A DNA stretch of 46,246 nucleotides, from positions 1-46,246 of the forward strand of contig JAHBWF010000047.1 of NCBI GenBank assembly GCA_019637105.1. The letters run 5' to 3'. Below, piece after piece: positions 25,453-33,806 of this stretch; the stretch's first letter is position 1, and every line of letters begins with the position of its first letter. A model generated the notes under the pieces. The model did not search any database. It saw only the letters and a program-made list of their open reading frames with translations, and was not told the origin of the DNA. The position numbers were made by a program, and so were the translations under genes. Source of the DNA: Labilithrix sp. (GTDB taxonomy: Bacteria > Myxococcota_A > Polyangia > Polyangiales > Polyangiaceae).

Positions 25453-26066
25453 GCGGAGCGGGCGAACGCGAGGAAGTTGGCGAGCAGGGCGAGCCCCCAC
25501 TTGTGGCTCTTCTCCGGGTGGAACTGGACGGCCACCACGTTCTCGTGCGCGACCGCGCTCGTGAAGCGGTGCCCGTACACCGTCGTCCCGTGAACGACCG
25601 CGGGATCCTCCGCAACGAAATGATAGCTGTGCACGAAGTAGAACGCCGTCCGGTCGGGGATCCCCGCGAAGAGGGGCCCTCGTCCTTCGACCTCGCTCCA
25701 CCCGATGTGCGGCACCCGAAGGTCCGGGGCCACGTCGAGCCGACGGACCTCGCCGGCGACCCAGCCGAGGCCGTCGTTGACGCCGAGCTCGTGCCCCCGC
25801 CGCGCCAGGAGCTGGAGGCCGAGGCAGATCCCGAGGAACGGCTTCTTCCTCTCCATGACCTCGCGGTGAAGCGCCTCCTCGAGCCCGCGCGCCCGGAGCT
25901 GCTTCATCGCCTCGCCGAACGCCCCGACCCCCGGCAGGACGATCGCCCCGGCGCGCTCGAGGTCCTGCCCCGCCTCGACGACCTCGGCCTCCGCCCCCAG
26001 GCTCGCGAAGGCGTTTCGCACCGAGAGCAGGTTGCCCATGCCGTAGTTGACGATGGCAAGGTTCAT
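25449..26066 (-). CDS. hisH: HisH-like glutamine amidotransferase subunit, set 2
   Basis: A 205-residue class I glutaminase that should feed ammonia to the HisF-like product of the next gene. It begins MNLAIVNYGMGNLLSV, has GICLGLQLLA with the nucleophilic Cys and QFHPEKSHKWG with the His-Glu pair. ATG 26066 gives the normal HisH N-terminus; an in-frame start at 26108 would add 14 unconserved residues. It diverges from the nonulosonate operon, so the second set may share regulation with that operon. Typical HisH size and intact motifs suggest an active glutaminase. Confidence 0.88.
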   Translation of the reverse strand: MNLAIVNYGMGNLLSVRNAFASLGAEAEVVEAGQDLERAGAIVLPGVGAFGEAMKQLRARGLEEALHREVMERKKPFLGICLGLQLLARRGHELGVNDGLGWVAGEVRRLDVAPDLRVPHIGWSEVEGRGPLFAGIPDRTAFYFVHSYHFVAEDPAVVHGTTVYGHRFTSAVAHENVVAVQFHPEKSHKWGLALLANFLAFARSA

Positions 26067-26089
26067 CGAGCGGCCTCCATGTCTCCCGG

Positions 26090-26118
26090 TTTCGGCCGGG
26101 GGTGTCAACTGCTATAGG
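26090..26118. promoter_or_regulatory. weak divergent promoter candidates between hisH set 2 and the nonulosonate operon
   Basis: On the plus strand TATAGG (26113-26118) lies 17 nt after TTTCGG (26090-26095), a good -10 with a poor -35, 36 nt before the ATG at 26155. On the minus strand the complement of 26103-26108 reads TTGACA, a perfect -35, but no good -10 follows at 16-18 nt. A small palindrome (CCCGG, 26085-26089, with CCGGG, 26096-26100) lies between. Only the location is well supported. Confidence 0.35.
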
Positions 26119-26154
26119 AAGCGCCTCCTGCGCGGCCTCGCGGCTCGAGGTTCC

Positions 26155-27183
26155 ATGACATACGAGTATCTAGCCAACAAAGTGGTCCTCATCACGGGCG
26201 CGGCCGGGACGGTCGGCTCGGCCATCGCCGAGCGGCTCGTCGGCCAGGTCAAGTCGTTGCGCTGCCTCGACCACGCCGAGAGCGAGCTCTTCCTGCTCCA
26301 CGAGCGCCTGAGATCGAAGGGGGTCGTGGCGCCCCAGCTCGGCGACATCCGAGACCTCGACCGCCTCCGGTTCGCCTTCCAGGGCGTCGACGTCGTCTTC
26401 CACGCCGCGGCGCTGAAGCACGTCGGGCTCGGCGAGTACAACCCGTTCGAGGTGGTGCAGTCGAACCTGGTCGGGGTGAACAACGTGATCCGATCCGCGC
26501 TCGACTCGAACGTCGAGCGCGTGATCTTCACGTCGTCGGACAAGGCGGTGAACCCCACCAACGTGATGGGCGCCTCGAAGATGATGGGCGAGAGGCTCAT
26601 CACGGCCGCCAACGAGATCCGCGGCACGCGCAAGACGCGCTTCGCGGCCGTCCGGTTCGGCAACGTGATCGGCTCCCGCGGCTCGGTCCTCCCCATCTTC
26701 GTGCGCTGCCTCCTCCGCGGCGAGCCGCTGCCGATCACCCACGCCGAGATGACCCGCTACGTGATGACGATCCGCGAGGCGGCGGATCTCGTGCTCGAGG
26801 CCGGCTCGAGGATGCACGCGGGCGAGGTCTACGTCACCAAGATGCGGGCGCTCAGGATCGTCGATCTCGCGTACGCCGCCGCGGAGGTCCTCGGCCGTCG
26901 CTGCGATCTGGTCACGACCGGCGCCCGGCCGGGTGAGAAGCTCTACGAGGAGCTCATCTCGATCGACGAGATCCCGCGGACGCTCGAGCTCGACCGGCTC
27001 CTGGTCGTCCTCCCGCCGCCCGAGGCCACGACGGAGCAGACGCCGACGTCGTCGATGTTCCCGCAGGCGACGCGCGTCACGCGGGAGTGGCACTCGTCCA
27101 AGGACACCTTGCTCAGCCGGGCCGAGATCGCCCAGTACCTCCGCGAGCATCGCGTGCTCGATCCGCTCCTGGAGGGAGCGTGA
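26155..27183 (+). CDS. UDP-sugar 4,6-dehydratase, PseB/CapE-like soluble SDR
   Basis: The soluble, 342-residue enzyme should convert a UDP-N-acetylhexosamine to a 4-keto-6-deoxy sugar, starting the diamino-trideoxy branch. It has the NAD motif ITGAAGTVGS at 13-22, FHAAALKHV, and SSDKAVNPTNVMGASK with Met138-x3-Lys142 in place of Tyr-x3-Lys, the hallmark of the PglF/FlaA1/CapE group. RFGNVIGSRGSV and TGARPGEKLYEEL are shared with PseB and CapD. The conserved region begins at ATG 26155. It is the first of 14 coupled genes. Stereochemistry (inverting or retaining) cannot be called from sequence alone. Confidence 0.88.
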   Translation: MTYEYLANKVVLITGAAGTVGSAIAERLVGQVKSLRCLDHAESELFLLHERLRSKGVVAPQLGDIRDLDRLRFAFQGVDVVFHAAALKHVGLGEYNPFEVVQSNLVGVNNVIRSALDSNVERVIFTSSDKAVNPTNVMGASKMMGERLITAANEIRGTRKTRFAAVRFGNVIGSRGSVLPIFVRCLLRGEPLPITHAEMTRYVMTIREAADLVLEAGSRMHAGEVYVTKMRALRIVDLAYAAAEVLGRRCDLVTTGARPGEKLYEELISIDEIPRTLELDRLLVVLPPPEATTEQTPTSSMFPQATRVTREWHSSKDTLLSRAEIAQYLREHRVLDPLLEGA

Positions 27184-28205
27184 ACGTCCTCGTCACCGGC
27201 GGCGCCGGCTTCATCGGACGCTGGGTCGTCGCCCGCCTGCTCCGCGACGGGGCGTCCGTGCTCGTGCTCGACGATCTCTCGAACGGACGCGAGGAGAACC
27301 TCCGCGAGCTCGAGGGGCACGCGGGCTTCCTCGGGCTCGTCCGCGGAGACTTGAAGGACGCCGGGCTCCTCGCGGAGCTCTTCGCCGCGCGGCGCTTCGA
27401 TCGCGTCTTCCACCTCGGCGCGTCGATCCACGTCCAGCGCTCGATCGACGATCCCGAGCCGACCTTCCGCAACGACGCCGAGGGGACGTTCAGGGTCCTG
27501 GAGGCGTGCCGCGCCGAGTACTTCGCGCGCAACGGGCTCGACGCGTCGAAGAAGCAGTTCGATCACGATCGCGACGTCGCGCGGGTGTCCGATCGCTCTC
27601 CCCGCGTGGTCGTCATGTCGACGTGCATGGTCTACGACCTGGCCGCCGGCGGCGCGATCCCGGAGACGCACCCGTACCGCCCCGCGTCCCCCTACGCCGC
27701 CGCGAAGATCGCCTCCGACGTCCTCGCGCTCTCGTACTTCCACGCGTACGGGATGCCGGTCACCGTCGTGCGGCCGTTCAACACCTACGGACCGTTCCAG
27801 AAGAGCAACTCCGAAGGAGGCGTGGTCTCGATCTTCCTGAAGCGCGACATCTGCGGGGAGCCGCTCCTCGTCAAGGGCACGGGGACGCAGACCCGCGATC
27901 TCCTCTACGTCGAGGACTGCGCGGACTTCGTCGTCGGCGCGGCCGAGTCGGCGTCGGTCGAGGGGGAGATCGTGAACGCGGGCACCGGCCACGACATCTC
28001 GGTCCGCGACCTCGCCGGTCTCGTCCGCGGCGCGAACAACTCGGTCGAGCACGTCCCTCACGATCACCCGCAAGCGGAGATCCCCAAGCTGCTCTGCGAC
28101 GCGCGCAAGGCGAAGCGCCTCCTCGGCTGGGAGCCCAAGGTGCCCCTCGAGGAGGGCCTGCGCCGGACGCGCTCCTGGCTCGAAGAGAATCGGTGGGCGT
28201 GGTGA
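27180..28205 (+). CDS. NAD-dependent nucleotide-sugar epimerase/dehydratase (extended SDR)
   Basis: A 341-residue extended SDR with VTGGAGFIGRWV at the N-terminus, FHLGASIHVQRSIDDP, a catalytic region MSTCMVYD and SPYAAAKIASD (Tyr-x3-Lys), and RPFNTYGPFQ. An unusual charged insertion of roughly 25 residues (ASKKQFDHDRDVARVSDRS) sits before the catalytic strand. It follows the PseB-like gene with GTGA overlap. The standard pseudaminate pathway needs only one SDR before the aminotransferase, so this extra enzyme may epimerise the intermediate and lead to another nonulosonate isomer. The exact reaction is open. Confidence 0.85.
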   Translation: MNVLVTGGAGFIGRWVVARLLRDGASVLVLDDLSNGREENLRELEGHAGFLGLVRGDLKDAGLLAELFAARRFDRVFHLGASIHVQRSIDDPEPTFRNDAEGTFRVLEACRAEYFARNGLDASKKQFDHDRDVARVSDRSPRVVVMSTCMVYDLAAGGAIPETHPYRPASPYAAAKIASDVLALSYFHAYGMPVTVVRPFNTYGPFQKSNSEGGVVSIFLKRDICGEPLLVKGTGTQTRDLLYVEDCADFVVGAAESASVEGEIVNAGTGHDISVRDLAGLVRGANNSVEHVPHDHPQAEIPKLLCDARKAKRLLGWEPKVPLEEGLRRTRSWLEENRWAW

Positions 28206-29398
28206 GCGAGAAGCCACTCCCTTATGGCAGGCAGCTGATCGACGAGGCCGACATCGACGCCGTCGTCTCGACGCTGCGCGGCGACTGGCTCACCCAGGGG
28301 CCGAAGGTCGCCGCGTTCGAGGATCGGCTGGCCGAGCTCACCGGCTCGAAGCACGCCGTCGCCGTCGCCAACGGGACGGCCGCGCTCCACCTCGCCTGCC
28401 TCGCCGCCGGCGTCGGTCCGGGCGACACCGGCGTGACGAGCACGATCACGTTCGTCGCCTCGGCGAACTGCATCCGCTACGCGGGGGGCCGGCCTCTGCT
28501 CTGCGACGTCGATCCCGAGACGGCGCTCCTCGACCTCGCGTCGCTGCGAGCGCGCGTCGCCGCGCTCGCGGCGCGGGGCACGCCGCCGAAGGTGATCGTC
28601 CCCGTGGACATGACCGGCGCGGTGCCCGATCTCCGAGCCGTACGCGAGATCGCCGACTCCGTCGGGGCGCTCGTCATCGAGGACGCGGCCCACGCGCTCG
28701 GCGCGACCTACGGCGGCGGGCGCTACCGCGCGGGGGGCGGCGCTCACGCCCAGATGGCGACCCTGTCGTTCCACCCGGTGAAGCACATCACCACCGGAGA
28801 GGGCGGCGCCGTCCTGACGAACGACGACGCGCTCCATCGCGAGCTCCTCGACCGCCGCACCCACGGGATCACCAAGGATCCCTCGCGCCTCCGCCGGAAC
28901 GACGGGCCTTGGTACCACGAGCAGCAGTCGCTCGGCTTCAACTACCGCATCTCCGATCTGCAGTGCGCCCTCGGGCTCTCGCAGCTCGAGAAGCTGCCGC
29001 GCTTCGTGGAGCGCCGGCGCGAGCTCGCCGCGCTCTACGACCGTGAGCTCGGGCGGCTCTCGGAGCACGTCTCGCCGCTGCGCGTCCCGGAGGGGTGCTC
29101 CTCCGCCTACCACCTCTACGTCGTCCGGATCCGCGCGGCCGAAGGGCTCCCGCTGTCGGCGACCGCGGAGCGGCGGCTCTCCGTGTACACGAAGCTCCGC
29201 GAAGCGAACATCCACCCCCAGGTCCACTACATCCCGGTCCACACCCAGCCGGACTTCGTCGACCACGGTCTCGGAGAGGGGGACTTCCCCGGAGCGGAGC
29301 GCTACTACGCCGGCGCGCTGAGCCTCCCGCTCTTCCCCGCCATGACGGACGACGACGTCCTCCGGGTCGTGGAGGCGCTGGCGGCCGCGGTTCGATGA
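28202..29398 (+). CDS. pseC: PseC-like UDP-4-keto-sugar aminotransferase
   Basis: This PLP enzyme should aminate the 4-keto sugar to UDP-4-amino-4,6-dideoxy-N-acetylhexosamine. At 398 residues it is the right size. It has PYGRQLIDEADIDAVVSTL at the start, ANGTAALHLACLAAG, IEDAAHALGATY with the PLP Asp, and SFHPVKHITTGEGGAVL with the Schiff-base lysine, all as in PseC. GTG 28202 overlaps the upstream stop by 4 nt. A very long upstream frame belongs to the shadows of the two SDR genes. The next gene is the synthase of the same pathway, 10 nt away with AGGAG between. Confidence 0.9.
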   Translation: MSEKPLPYGRQLIDEADIDAVVSTLRGDWLTQGPKVAAFEDRLAELTGSKHAVAVANGTAALHLACLAAGVGPGDTGVTSTITFVASANCIRYAGGRPLLCDVDPETALLDLASLRARVAALAARGTPPKVIVPVDMTGAVPDLRAVREIADSVGALVIEDAAHALGATYGGGRYRAGGGAHAQMATLSFHPVKHITTGEGGAVLTNDDALHRELLDRRTHGITKDPSRLRRNDGPWYHEQQSLGFNYRISDLQCALGLSQLEKLPRFVERRRELAALYDRELGRLSEHVSPLRVPEGCSSAYHLYVVRIRAAEGLPLSATAERRLSVYTKLREANIHPQVHYIPVHTQPDFVDHGLGEGDFPGAERYYAGALSLPLFPAMTDDDVLRVVEALAAAVR

Positions 29399-29408
29399 GG
29401 AGCGCTCG

Positions 29409-30941
29409 ATGAACGAATTTCGGATCGGCGAACGTGAGGTCGGCGGCTCGGCGCCCACGCTGATCGTCGCCGAGCTCTCCGCGAACCACGGGGGCAGCCT
29501 CGACACCGCGCTCGCCACGATCGAGGCCGCGGCCAGGTGCGGCGCGGACGCGATCAAGATCCAGACGTACACCCCGGACACGCTCACGCTGCGCTCGAGC
29601 GCCGCTCCGTTCGTGGTCCGGACCAAGAACGAGTGGGCCGGCCGCACGCTCCACGACCTCTACGCCGAGGCGATGACGCCCTGGGAGTGGCACGCCGCGC
29701 TCCGTGACTGCGCCCGCGCCAACGGCCTCGTCTTCTTCTCGACGCCGTTCGACGCGACCGCGGTGGAGTTCCTCGAGGACCTCGAGGTGCCGGCGCACAA
29801 GGTCGCGTCGTTCGAGCTCGTCGACCTGCCGCTCGTCGAGCGGATCGCCCGCACCGGCAAGCCCGTCATCATGTCGACCGGGATGGCCACGCTCGGCGAG
29901 ATCGAGGCCGCCGTCGCGACGTGCCGCTCCGCCGGGAACGACCGCGTCGCGCTCCTGCGCTGCGTGTCGGCGTACCCGGCGAAGCCGGAGTCGATGGACC
30001 TCGCGTCGCTCTCGACGCTGTCGTCCTTCGGCGTCGTCACCGGGCTCTCGGATCACACCCGCGATCCCACGGCGGCCATCGCGGCGGTCGCACTCGGGGC
30101 GAAGATCCTCGAGAAGCACTTCATCCTCCGACGCGACGTCGGAGGCCCGGACGCCTTCTTCTCGCTCGAGCCCGACGAGCTCCGGCGGACGGTCGAGGCG
30201 GTGCGCGCGGCCGAGGCCGCGGTCGGCCGCCCGCGCTTCGGCCCCGCTCAGGAGGAGGTCCCGAGCCTCGCCTTCCGTCGCTCGCTCTTCGTCGCCCGAG
30301 ACGTGCCCGAGGGGCGCGCCGTGGACATCGACGACGTCCGCAGCGTGCGCCCGAGCGGCGGCCTGCCGGTCCAGGAGCTCCCTTCCGTGCTCGGTCGCGT
30401 CGCGCGGCGTCCGCTCCGCGCGGGGACGCCTCTTCGCTGGGACATGCTCGGCGATCGCTCCGACCTCGACGGCGTCACGCTGCGCCCGGCCACGAGCGAC
30501 GACGCCGACCTCCTCCTCGAGTGGCGGAACGACCCCGTCACGCGCGAGATGTCGCTCTCGAGCGACGTCGTCACGCCGGAGGGACACGCGGCCTGGCTCG
30601 CGGCCTCGCTCGGATCGCAGGAGCGCCGTCTCTTCATCGCGAACGCGGACGGTAGGCCCGTCGGGCAGGTCCGGCTCGACGCGAGGGGGGCCGGCTCGTA
30701 CGAGATCTCCGTCACGATCGCCCCGGCGGCGCGCGGCCGAGGACTCGCGGCGCGCGCGCTCTTCGCTGCGGAGGAGGAGGCCCGCGCGCGAGGGAACGTG
30801 CGGCTCGAGGCGACGATCCGACCGGAGAACCAGGCGAGCGTCGCCGCCTTCAAGCGCGCGGGCTACTACGGCTTCGCGCGCGCGACGAGAGGAGGCACGG
30901 ACGTCCTGCGGTGCGAGCGCAGGCTCCGGCACTACGGATGA
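29409..30941 (+). CDS. fusion: NeuB/PseI-type nonulosonate synthase + PseH-like GNAT acetyltransferase
   Basis: A bifunctional protein of 510 residues. Residues 1-280 are a NeuB-type barrel that condenses a 6-deoxy-2,4-diacetamido hexose with phosphoenolpyruvate: VAELSANHGGS, ADAIKIQTYTPDT, MSTGMATLGEIE, LSDHT, and EKHFILRR with DAFFSLEP. A SAF-like domain follows (about 285-350, VARDVPEGRAVDIDDVRS). From about 354 to the end is a GNAT domain with LLEWRNDPVTREMS near its start, as in PseH, and the acetyl-CoA loop ARGRGLA. PseH acts before PseG and PseI, so the fusion joins an early and a late step. DAFFSLEP favours the PseI over the NeuB/LegI type, tentatively. Confidence 0.9.
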   Translation: MNEFRIGEREVGGSAPTLIVAELSANHGGSLDTALATIEAAARCGADAIKIQTYTPDTLTLRSSAAPFVVRTKNEWAGRTLHDLYAEAMTPWEWHAALRDCARANGLVFFSTPFDATAVEFLEDLEVPAHKVASFELVDLPLVERIARTGKPVIMSTGMATLGEIEAAVATCRSAGNDRVALLRCVSAYPAKPESMDLASLSTLSSFGVVTGLSDHTRDPTAAIAAVALGAKILEKHFILRRDVGGPDAFFSLEPDELRRTVEAVRAAEAAVGRPRFGPAQEEVPSLAFRRSLFVARDVPEGRAVDIDDVRSVRPSGGLPVQELPSVLGRVARRPLRAGTPLRWDMLGDRSDLDGVTLRPATSDDADLLLEWRNDPVTREMSLSSDVVTPEGHAAWLAASLGSQERRLFIANADGRPVGQVRLDARGAGSYEISVTIAPAARGRGLAARALFAAEEEARARGNVRLEATIRPENQASVAAFKRAGYYGFARATRGGTDVLRCERRLRHYG

Positions 30942-31942
30942 CCCCCGCGCCGTCCGTCATCTTCCGGGTCGACGCCGAGCCGGCCATCGGCCTCGGCCAC
31001 CTCGCGCGCTGCCGGACGCTGGCGTCGGCGTTCACGCGCGCGGGCGCTCGCTGCTCCCTCCTGACGGCGACTCCGGACGAGGTCGCGCGGCGCGCCGCGG
31101 GCCTCCCGGTCCTCCGCCTCGCGGGGCCGATCGGCTCTCGCGACGACGCGCGCGAGACGGCGCGCGCGGCCCGGGACGCCTCCCTCGTCGTCGTCGACGG
31201 GTACCGATTCGGCGAGGCCTTCGCCGAGGCGCTCGACGCGCCCGAGGTGCTCTGGATCGACGACGGCGGCTTCGAAGGGCTACGCCCCGGCCGCGTCCTG
31301 AACCACAACCTCTACGCGTCGGCGGAGCTCTACGCGTCGATGGATCCGGCTCGCCTCCTGCTGGGCCCCGGCTACGCCTTGATCCGAGAGGAGTTTCGGA
31401 GCGCGAGCGCCGCGCCTCGTCGGTCCGGACCGCCCGGCCGCGTCCTCGTGACGATGGGCGGCTCGGATCCCGCCGGCGTCACGGCGAAGGTGCTCGACGC
31501 CCTCTCGAGGTCGGGCGCCCGCGACTCGCTCACCGTGCGCGCGCTCGTGGGCGAGCTCAACCCGCGCAGGGAGCACCTCCTCGAGCGTACCGACGTCGAC
31601 GTGGTGGTCGCCCCGCCGGAGGTCGCGCCGCACATGCGATGGGCCGACGTGATCGTCAGCGCCGCGGGCGGGACCGCGATGGAGCTCTGCTGCGTCGGCG
31701 TCCCCGCGATCGTCGTCGCCGTCGCGGACAACCAGGTCCCGGTCGCCGAGGCCCTGGCGCGGCTCGAGCTGGCGCGGAGCCTCGGCTGGCACGCGGATCT
31801 CCGCCCCGAGGCGGTCGCCGGGGCCGTCGAGGAGCTCCTCGCGTCGCCGGAGCTCTGCGAGCGGATGCGCGCCCGTCAACGGGAGATCGTCGACGGGCGC
31901 GGTCCGGACCGCGTCGTCGCGGCGCTGGGAGCGTTCACGTGA
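30938..31942 (+). CDS. pseG: PseG-like UDP-sugar hydrolase
   Basis: PseG removes UDP from UDP-2,4-diacetamido-2,4,6-trideoxy-altrose, giving the free sugar for the synthase. The 334-residue protein has a GT-B fold pattern with FRVDAEPAIGLGHLARCRTLA at the N-terminus, where the Gly-Leu-Gly-His-His-like loop holds the catalytic His of PseG. WIDDGG, LLGPGYALIREEF, VTMGGSDPAGVT and ISAAGGTAMELCCVGVPAI (here VSAAGG) complete the match. ATG 30938 overlaps the synthase stop as ATGA. The gene order synthase-PseG-SpsF parallels spsE/spsG/spsF-like clusters. Confidence 0.9.
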   Translation: MTPAPSVIFRVDAEPAIGLGHLARCRTLASAFTRAGARCSLLTATPDEVARRAAGLPVLRLAGPIGSRDDARETARAARDASLVVVDGYRFGEAFAEALDAPEVLWIDDGGFEGLRPGRVLNHNLYASAELYASMDPARLLLGPGYALIREEFRSASAAPRRSGPPGRVLVTMGGSDPAGVTAKVLDALSRSGARDSLTVRALVGELNPRREHLLERTDVDVVVAPPEVAPHMRWADVIVSAAGGTAMELCCVGVPAIVVAVADNQVPVAEALARLELARSLGWHADLRPEAVAGAVEELLASPELCERMRARQREIVDGRGPDRVVAALGAFT

Positions 31943-32667
31943 AGATCGTGGTGGTCGTTCAGGCGCGCGTTCGGTCCACGCGCCTCCCGGCGAAGGTCCT
32001 GCTCGACCTCGGAGGCGTGACGGCTCTGGAGCGCTGCCTCTCGCGCGCTCGGCGCATCCGCGGCGTGCACGAGGTCGTCGTCGCGACCAGCGATGCGCCC
32101 GCCGACGAGCTCATCGAGAGCGTCGGTCGGCGCCTCGGCCACGAGGTCGTGCGCGGCTCCGAGTCCGACGTCCTCGCGCGGTTCGCGAAGGCTGCGCGGC
32201 TGCGCGAGGCCGACGCGATCGTACGGCTCACCTCCGATTGCCCGCTGCTCGACGTCGAGCTGTCGTCCCTGGTCGTCGATACGTTCGTCCGCGAGCGCCC
32301 CGACTACGCGAGCAACGTGCTCACGCGCCGGCTCCCGCGCGGCCTCGACACCGAGATCGTGAGCCGCGAAGCCCTCGAGCGCGCAGACCGCGACGCGACC
32401 GCGCCCGACGAGCGCGAGCACGTGACGCTGCACCTGGTTCGGCGCCCGGAGAGCTTCGTGCTCCGCTCCGTCGAGAGCTCGACGACGGACCTCTCGCGCC
32501 ATCGTTGGACGCTCGACACCCTCGACGACTACCGTTTCCTGCACGCCCTCTTCGAGGCCCTCGGGCCTCGCGCGGCGGACGCCTCGATGAACGACGTCCT
32601 TCGAGAGCTCGAGCGTCGCCCCGCCCTCCTCGAGATCAACGCACACGTCGAACAGAAGAGAACCTGA
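31939..32667 (+). CDS. spsF: SpsF-family cytidylyltransferase-like protein
   Basis: A 242-residue member of the CTP transferase superfamily in the SpsF branch. The signature QARVRSTRLPAKVLLDLGG is at residues 8-26, TSDAPADELIE follows, and TSDCPLLD provides the metal-binding Asp. SpsF-type proteins accompany NeuB and PseG homologues in many nonulosonate and spore-coat clusters and are taken as CMP-sugar synthetases, with limited biochemical proof. A second, NeuA-type cytidylyltransferase ends this operon, so one of the two may serve another sugar. It begins at GTG 31939 with a 4-nt overlap and shares 1 nt with the next ATG. Confidence 0.87.
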   Translation: MKIVVVVQARVRSTRLPAKVLLDLGGVTALERCLSRARRIRGVHEVVVATSDAPADELIESVGRRLGHEVVRGSESDVLARFAKAARLREADAIVRLTSDCPLLDVELSSLVVDTFVRERPDYASNVLTRRLPRGLDTEIVSREALERADRDATAPDEREHVTLHLVRRPESFVLRSVESSTTDLSRHRWTLDTLDDYRFLHALFEALGPRAADASMNDVLRELERRPALLEINAHVEQKRT

Positions 32668-33806
32668 TGCGATACTGCACACGCTGCGTCTACCCGGCCG
32701 TCGCGGCCACCCCCCTCACCTTCGACGACGGCGGCGTCTGTACGGGCTGCCGGGCCTACGACCAGCGGCAGAAGATCGACTACGCCGGGAGACGAAAGCT
32801 CCTCCACGAGCTGCTCTCCGAGTACAAGACGGACGGGTCGAACTACGACTGCATCATCCCCGTCAGCGGCGGGAAGGACAGCTACTACCAGACCCACGTG
32901 ATCGTGAAGGAGCTCGGGCTGAAGCCCCTCCTCGTCACCTACCACGGCAACAACTACCTCCCGGTCGGCGAGCGCAACCTGCTCCGCATGCGCGAGGTCT
33001 TCGACGTCGATCACGTGATCTTCAAGCCGTCCGTGAGCGTCCTGAAGAAGCTCAATCGGATCTGCTTCGAGCTCATGGGGGACATGAACTGGCACGCTCA
33101 CTGCGGGATCTTCACGTACCCGGTGCGCGCGGCCTTCCACTTCCGGGTCCCGCTGCTCATCTGGGGAGAGCACGGCTACACCGATCTCGCGGGCATGTAC
33201 TCGATGAACGATTTCGTCGAGATGACGGCGAAGTACCGGCTCGAGCACGCGCAGCGAGGCTACGATTGGAAGGACATGGTCGGCAGGGAGGGGCTGACCG
33301 AGCGCGATCTGCTCTGGGCGAAGTACCCGACCGACGACGAGATCGACGACGTCGGGATCCGCGGCATCTACATCTTCAACTACGTCCCCTGGGAGGCGAA
33401 CGACCACGCCGAGCTCGTGAAGAAGCTGTACGGGTGGGAGGAGGCGCCGGAGCCGTTCGACCGGACGTACCGCCGGATCTCCAACCTCGACGACATGCAC
33501 GAGAACGGCATCCACGACTACCTGAAGTACGTGAAGTTCGGCTACGGACGCGGGACCGATCACGCGTGCAAGGACATCCGCGCCGGGAAGATGACGCGCG
33601 CCGAGGGCGTCGAGATGGTCCGGAAGTACGATCACGTGAAGTCGCGCGACCTCGCGCGCTGGCTCGACTACGTCGGGATGAGCGAGGACGAGTTCGATCG
33701 CGTGGCCGACACGTTCCGAGATCCTCGCGTCTGGAGAAAGAACGAGCGCGGACAGTGGGAGAAGGACAACGTCTGGGACCCGCAGCATCGGGTCCCGGCG
33801 CGATGA
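32667..33806 (+). CDS. pseA: N-acetyl sugar amidotransferase (PseA/LegA/WbpG family), set 2
   Basis: A 379-residue amidotransferase of the same broad family as the set 1 copy but closer to the subgroup with SGGKDS. It has C4-x2-C7 and C25-x2-C28, PVSGGKDSYYQT at 66-77 (ATP PP-loop), WHAHCGIFTYPVRAA and LLIWGEHGYTD. Embedded right after PseG and SpsF homologues, it fits PseA, which turns an acetamido group of a nonulosonate into acetamidino. No glutaminase domain is present; ammonia likely comes from the divergent hisH/hisF pair at 24667-26066. Assignment to the family is firm, substrate is inferred. Confidence 0.88.
   Translation: MRYCTRCVYPAVAATPLTFDDGGVCTGCRAYDQRQKIDYAGRRKLLHELLSEYKTDGSNYDCIIPVSGGKDSYYQTHVIVKELGLKPLLVTYHGNNYLPVGERNLLRMREVFDVDHVIFKPSVSVLKKLNRICFELMGDMNWHAHCGIFTYPVRAAFHFRVPLLIWGEHGYTDLAGMYSMNDFVEMTAKYRLEHAQRGYDWKDMVGREGLTERDLLWAKYPTDDEIDDVGIRGIYIFNYVPWEANDHAELVKKLYGWEEAPEPFDRTYRRISNLDDMHENGIHDYLKYVKFGYGRGTDHACKDIRAGKMTRAEGVEMVRKYDHVKSRDLARWLDYVGMSEDEFDRVADTFRDPRVWRKNERGQWEKDNVWDPQHRVPAR

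Noticed and set aside
19540-26066. hisH and hisF taken as histidine biosynthesis genes
   Set aside because: No other his genes are nearby, HisF catalytic Asp11 is lost in both copies, and the pairs accompany sugar amidotransferases.
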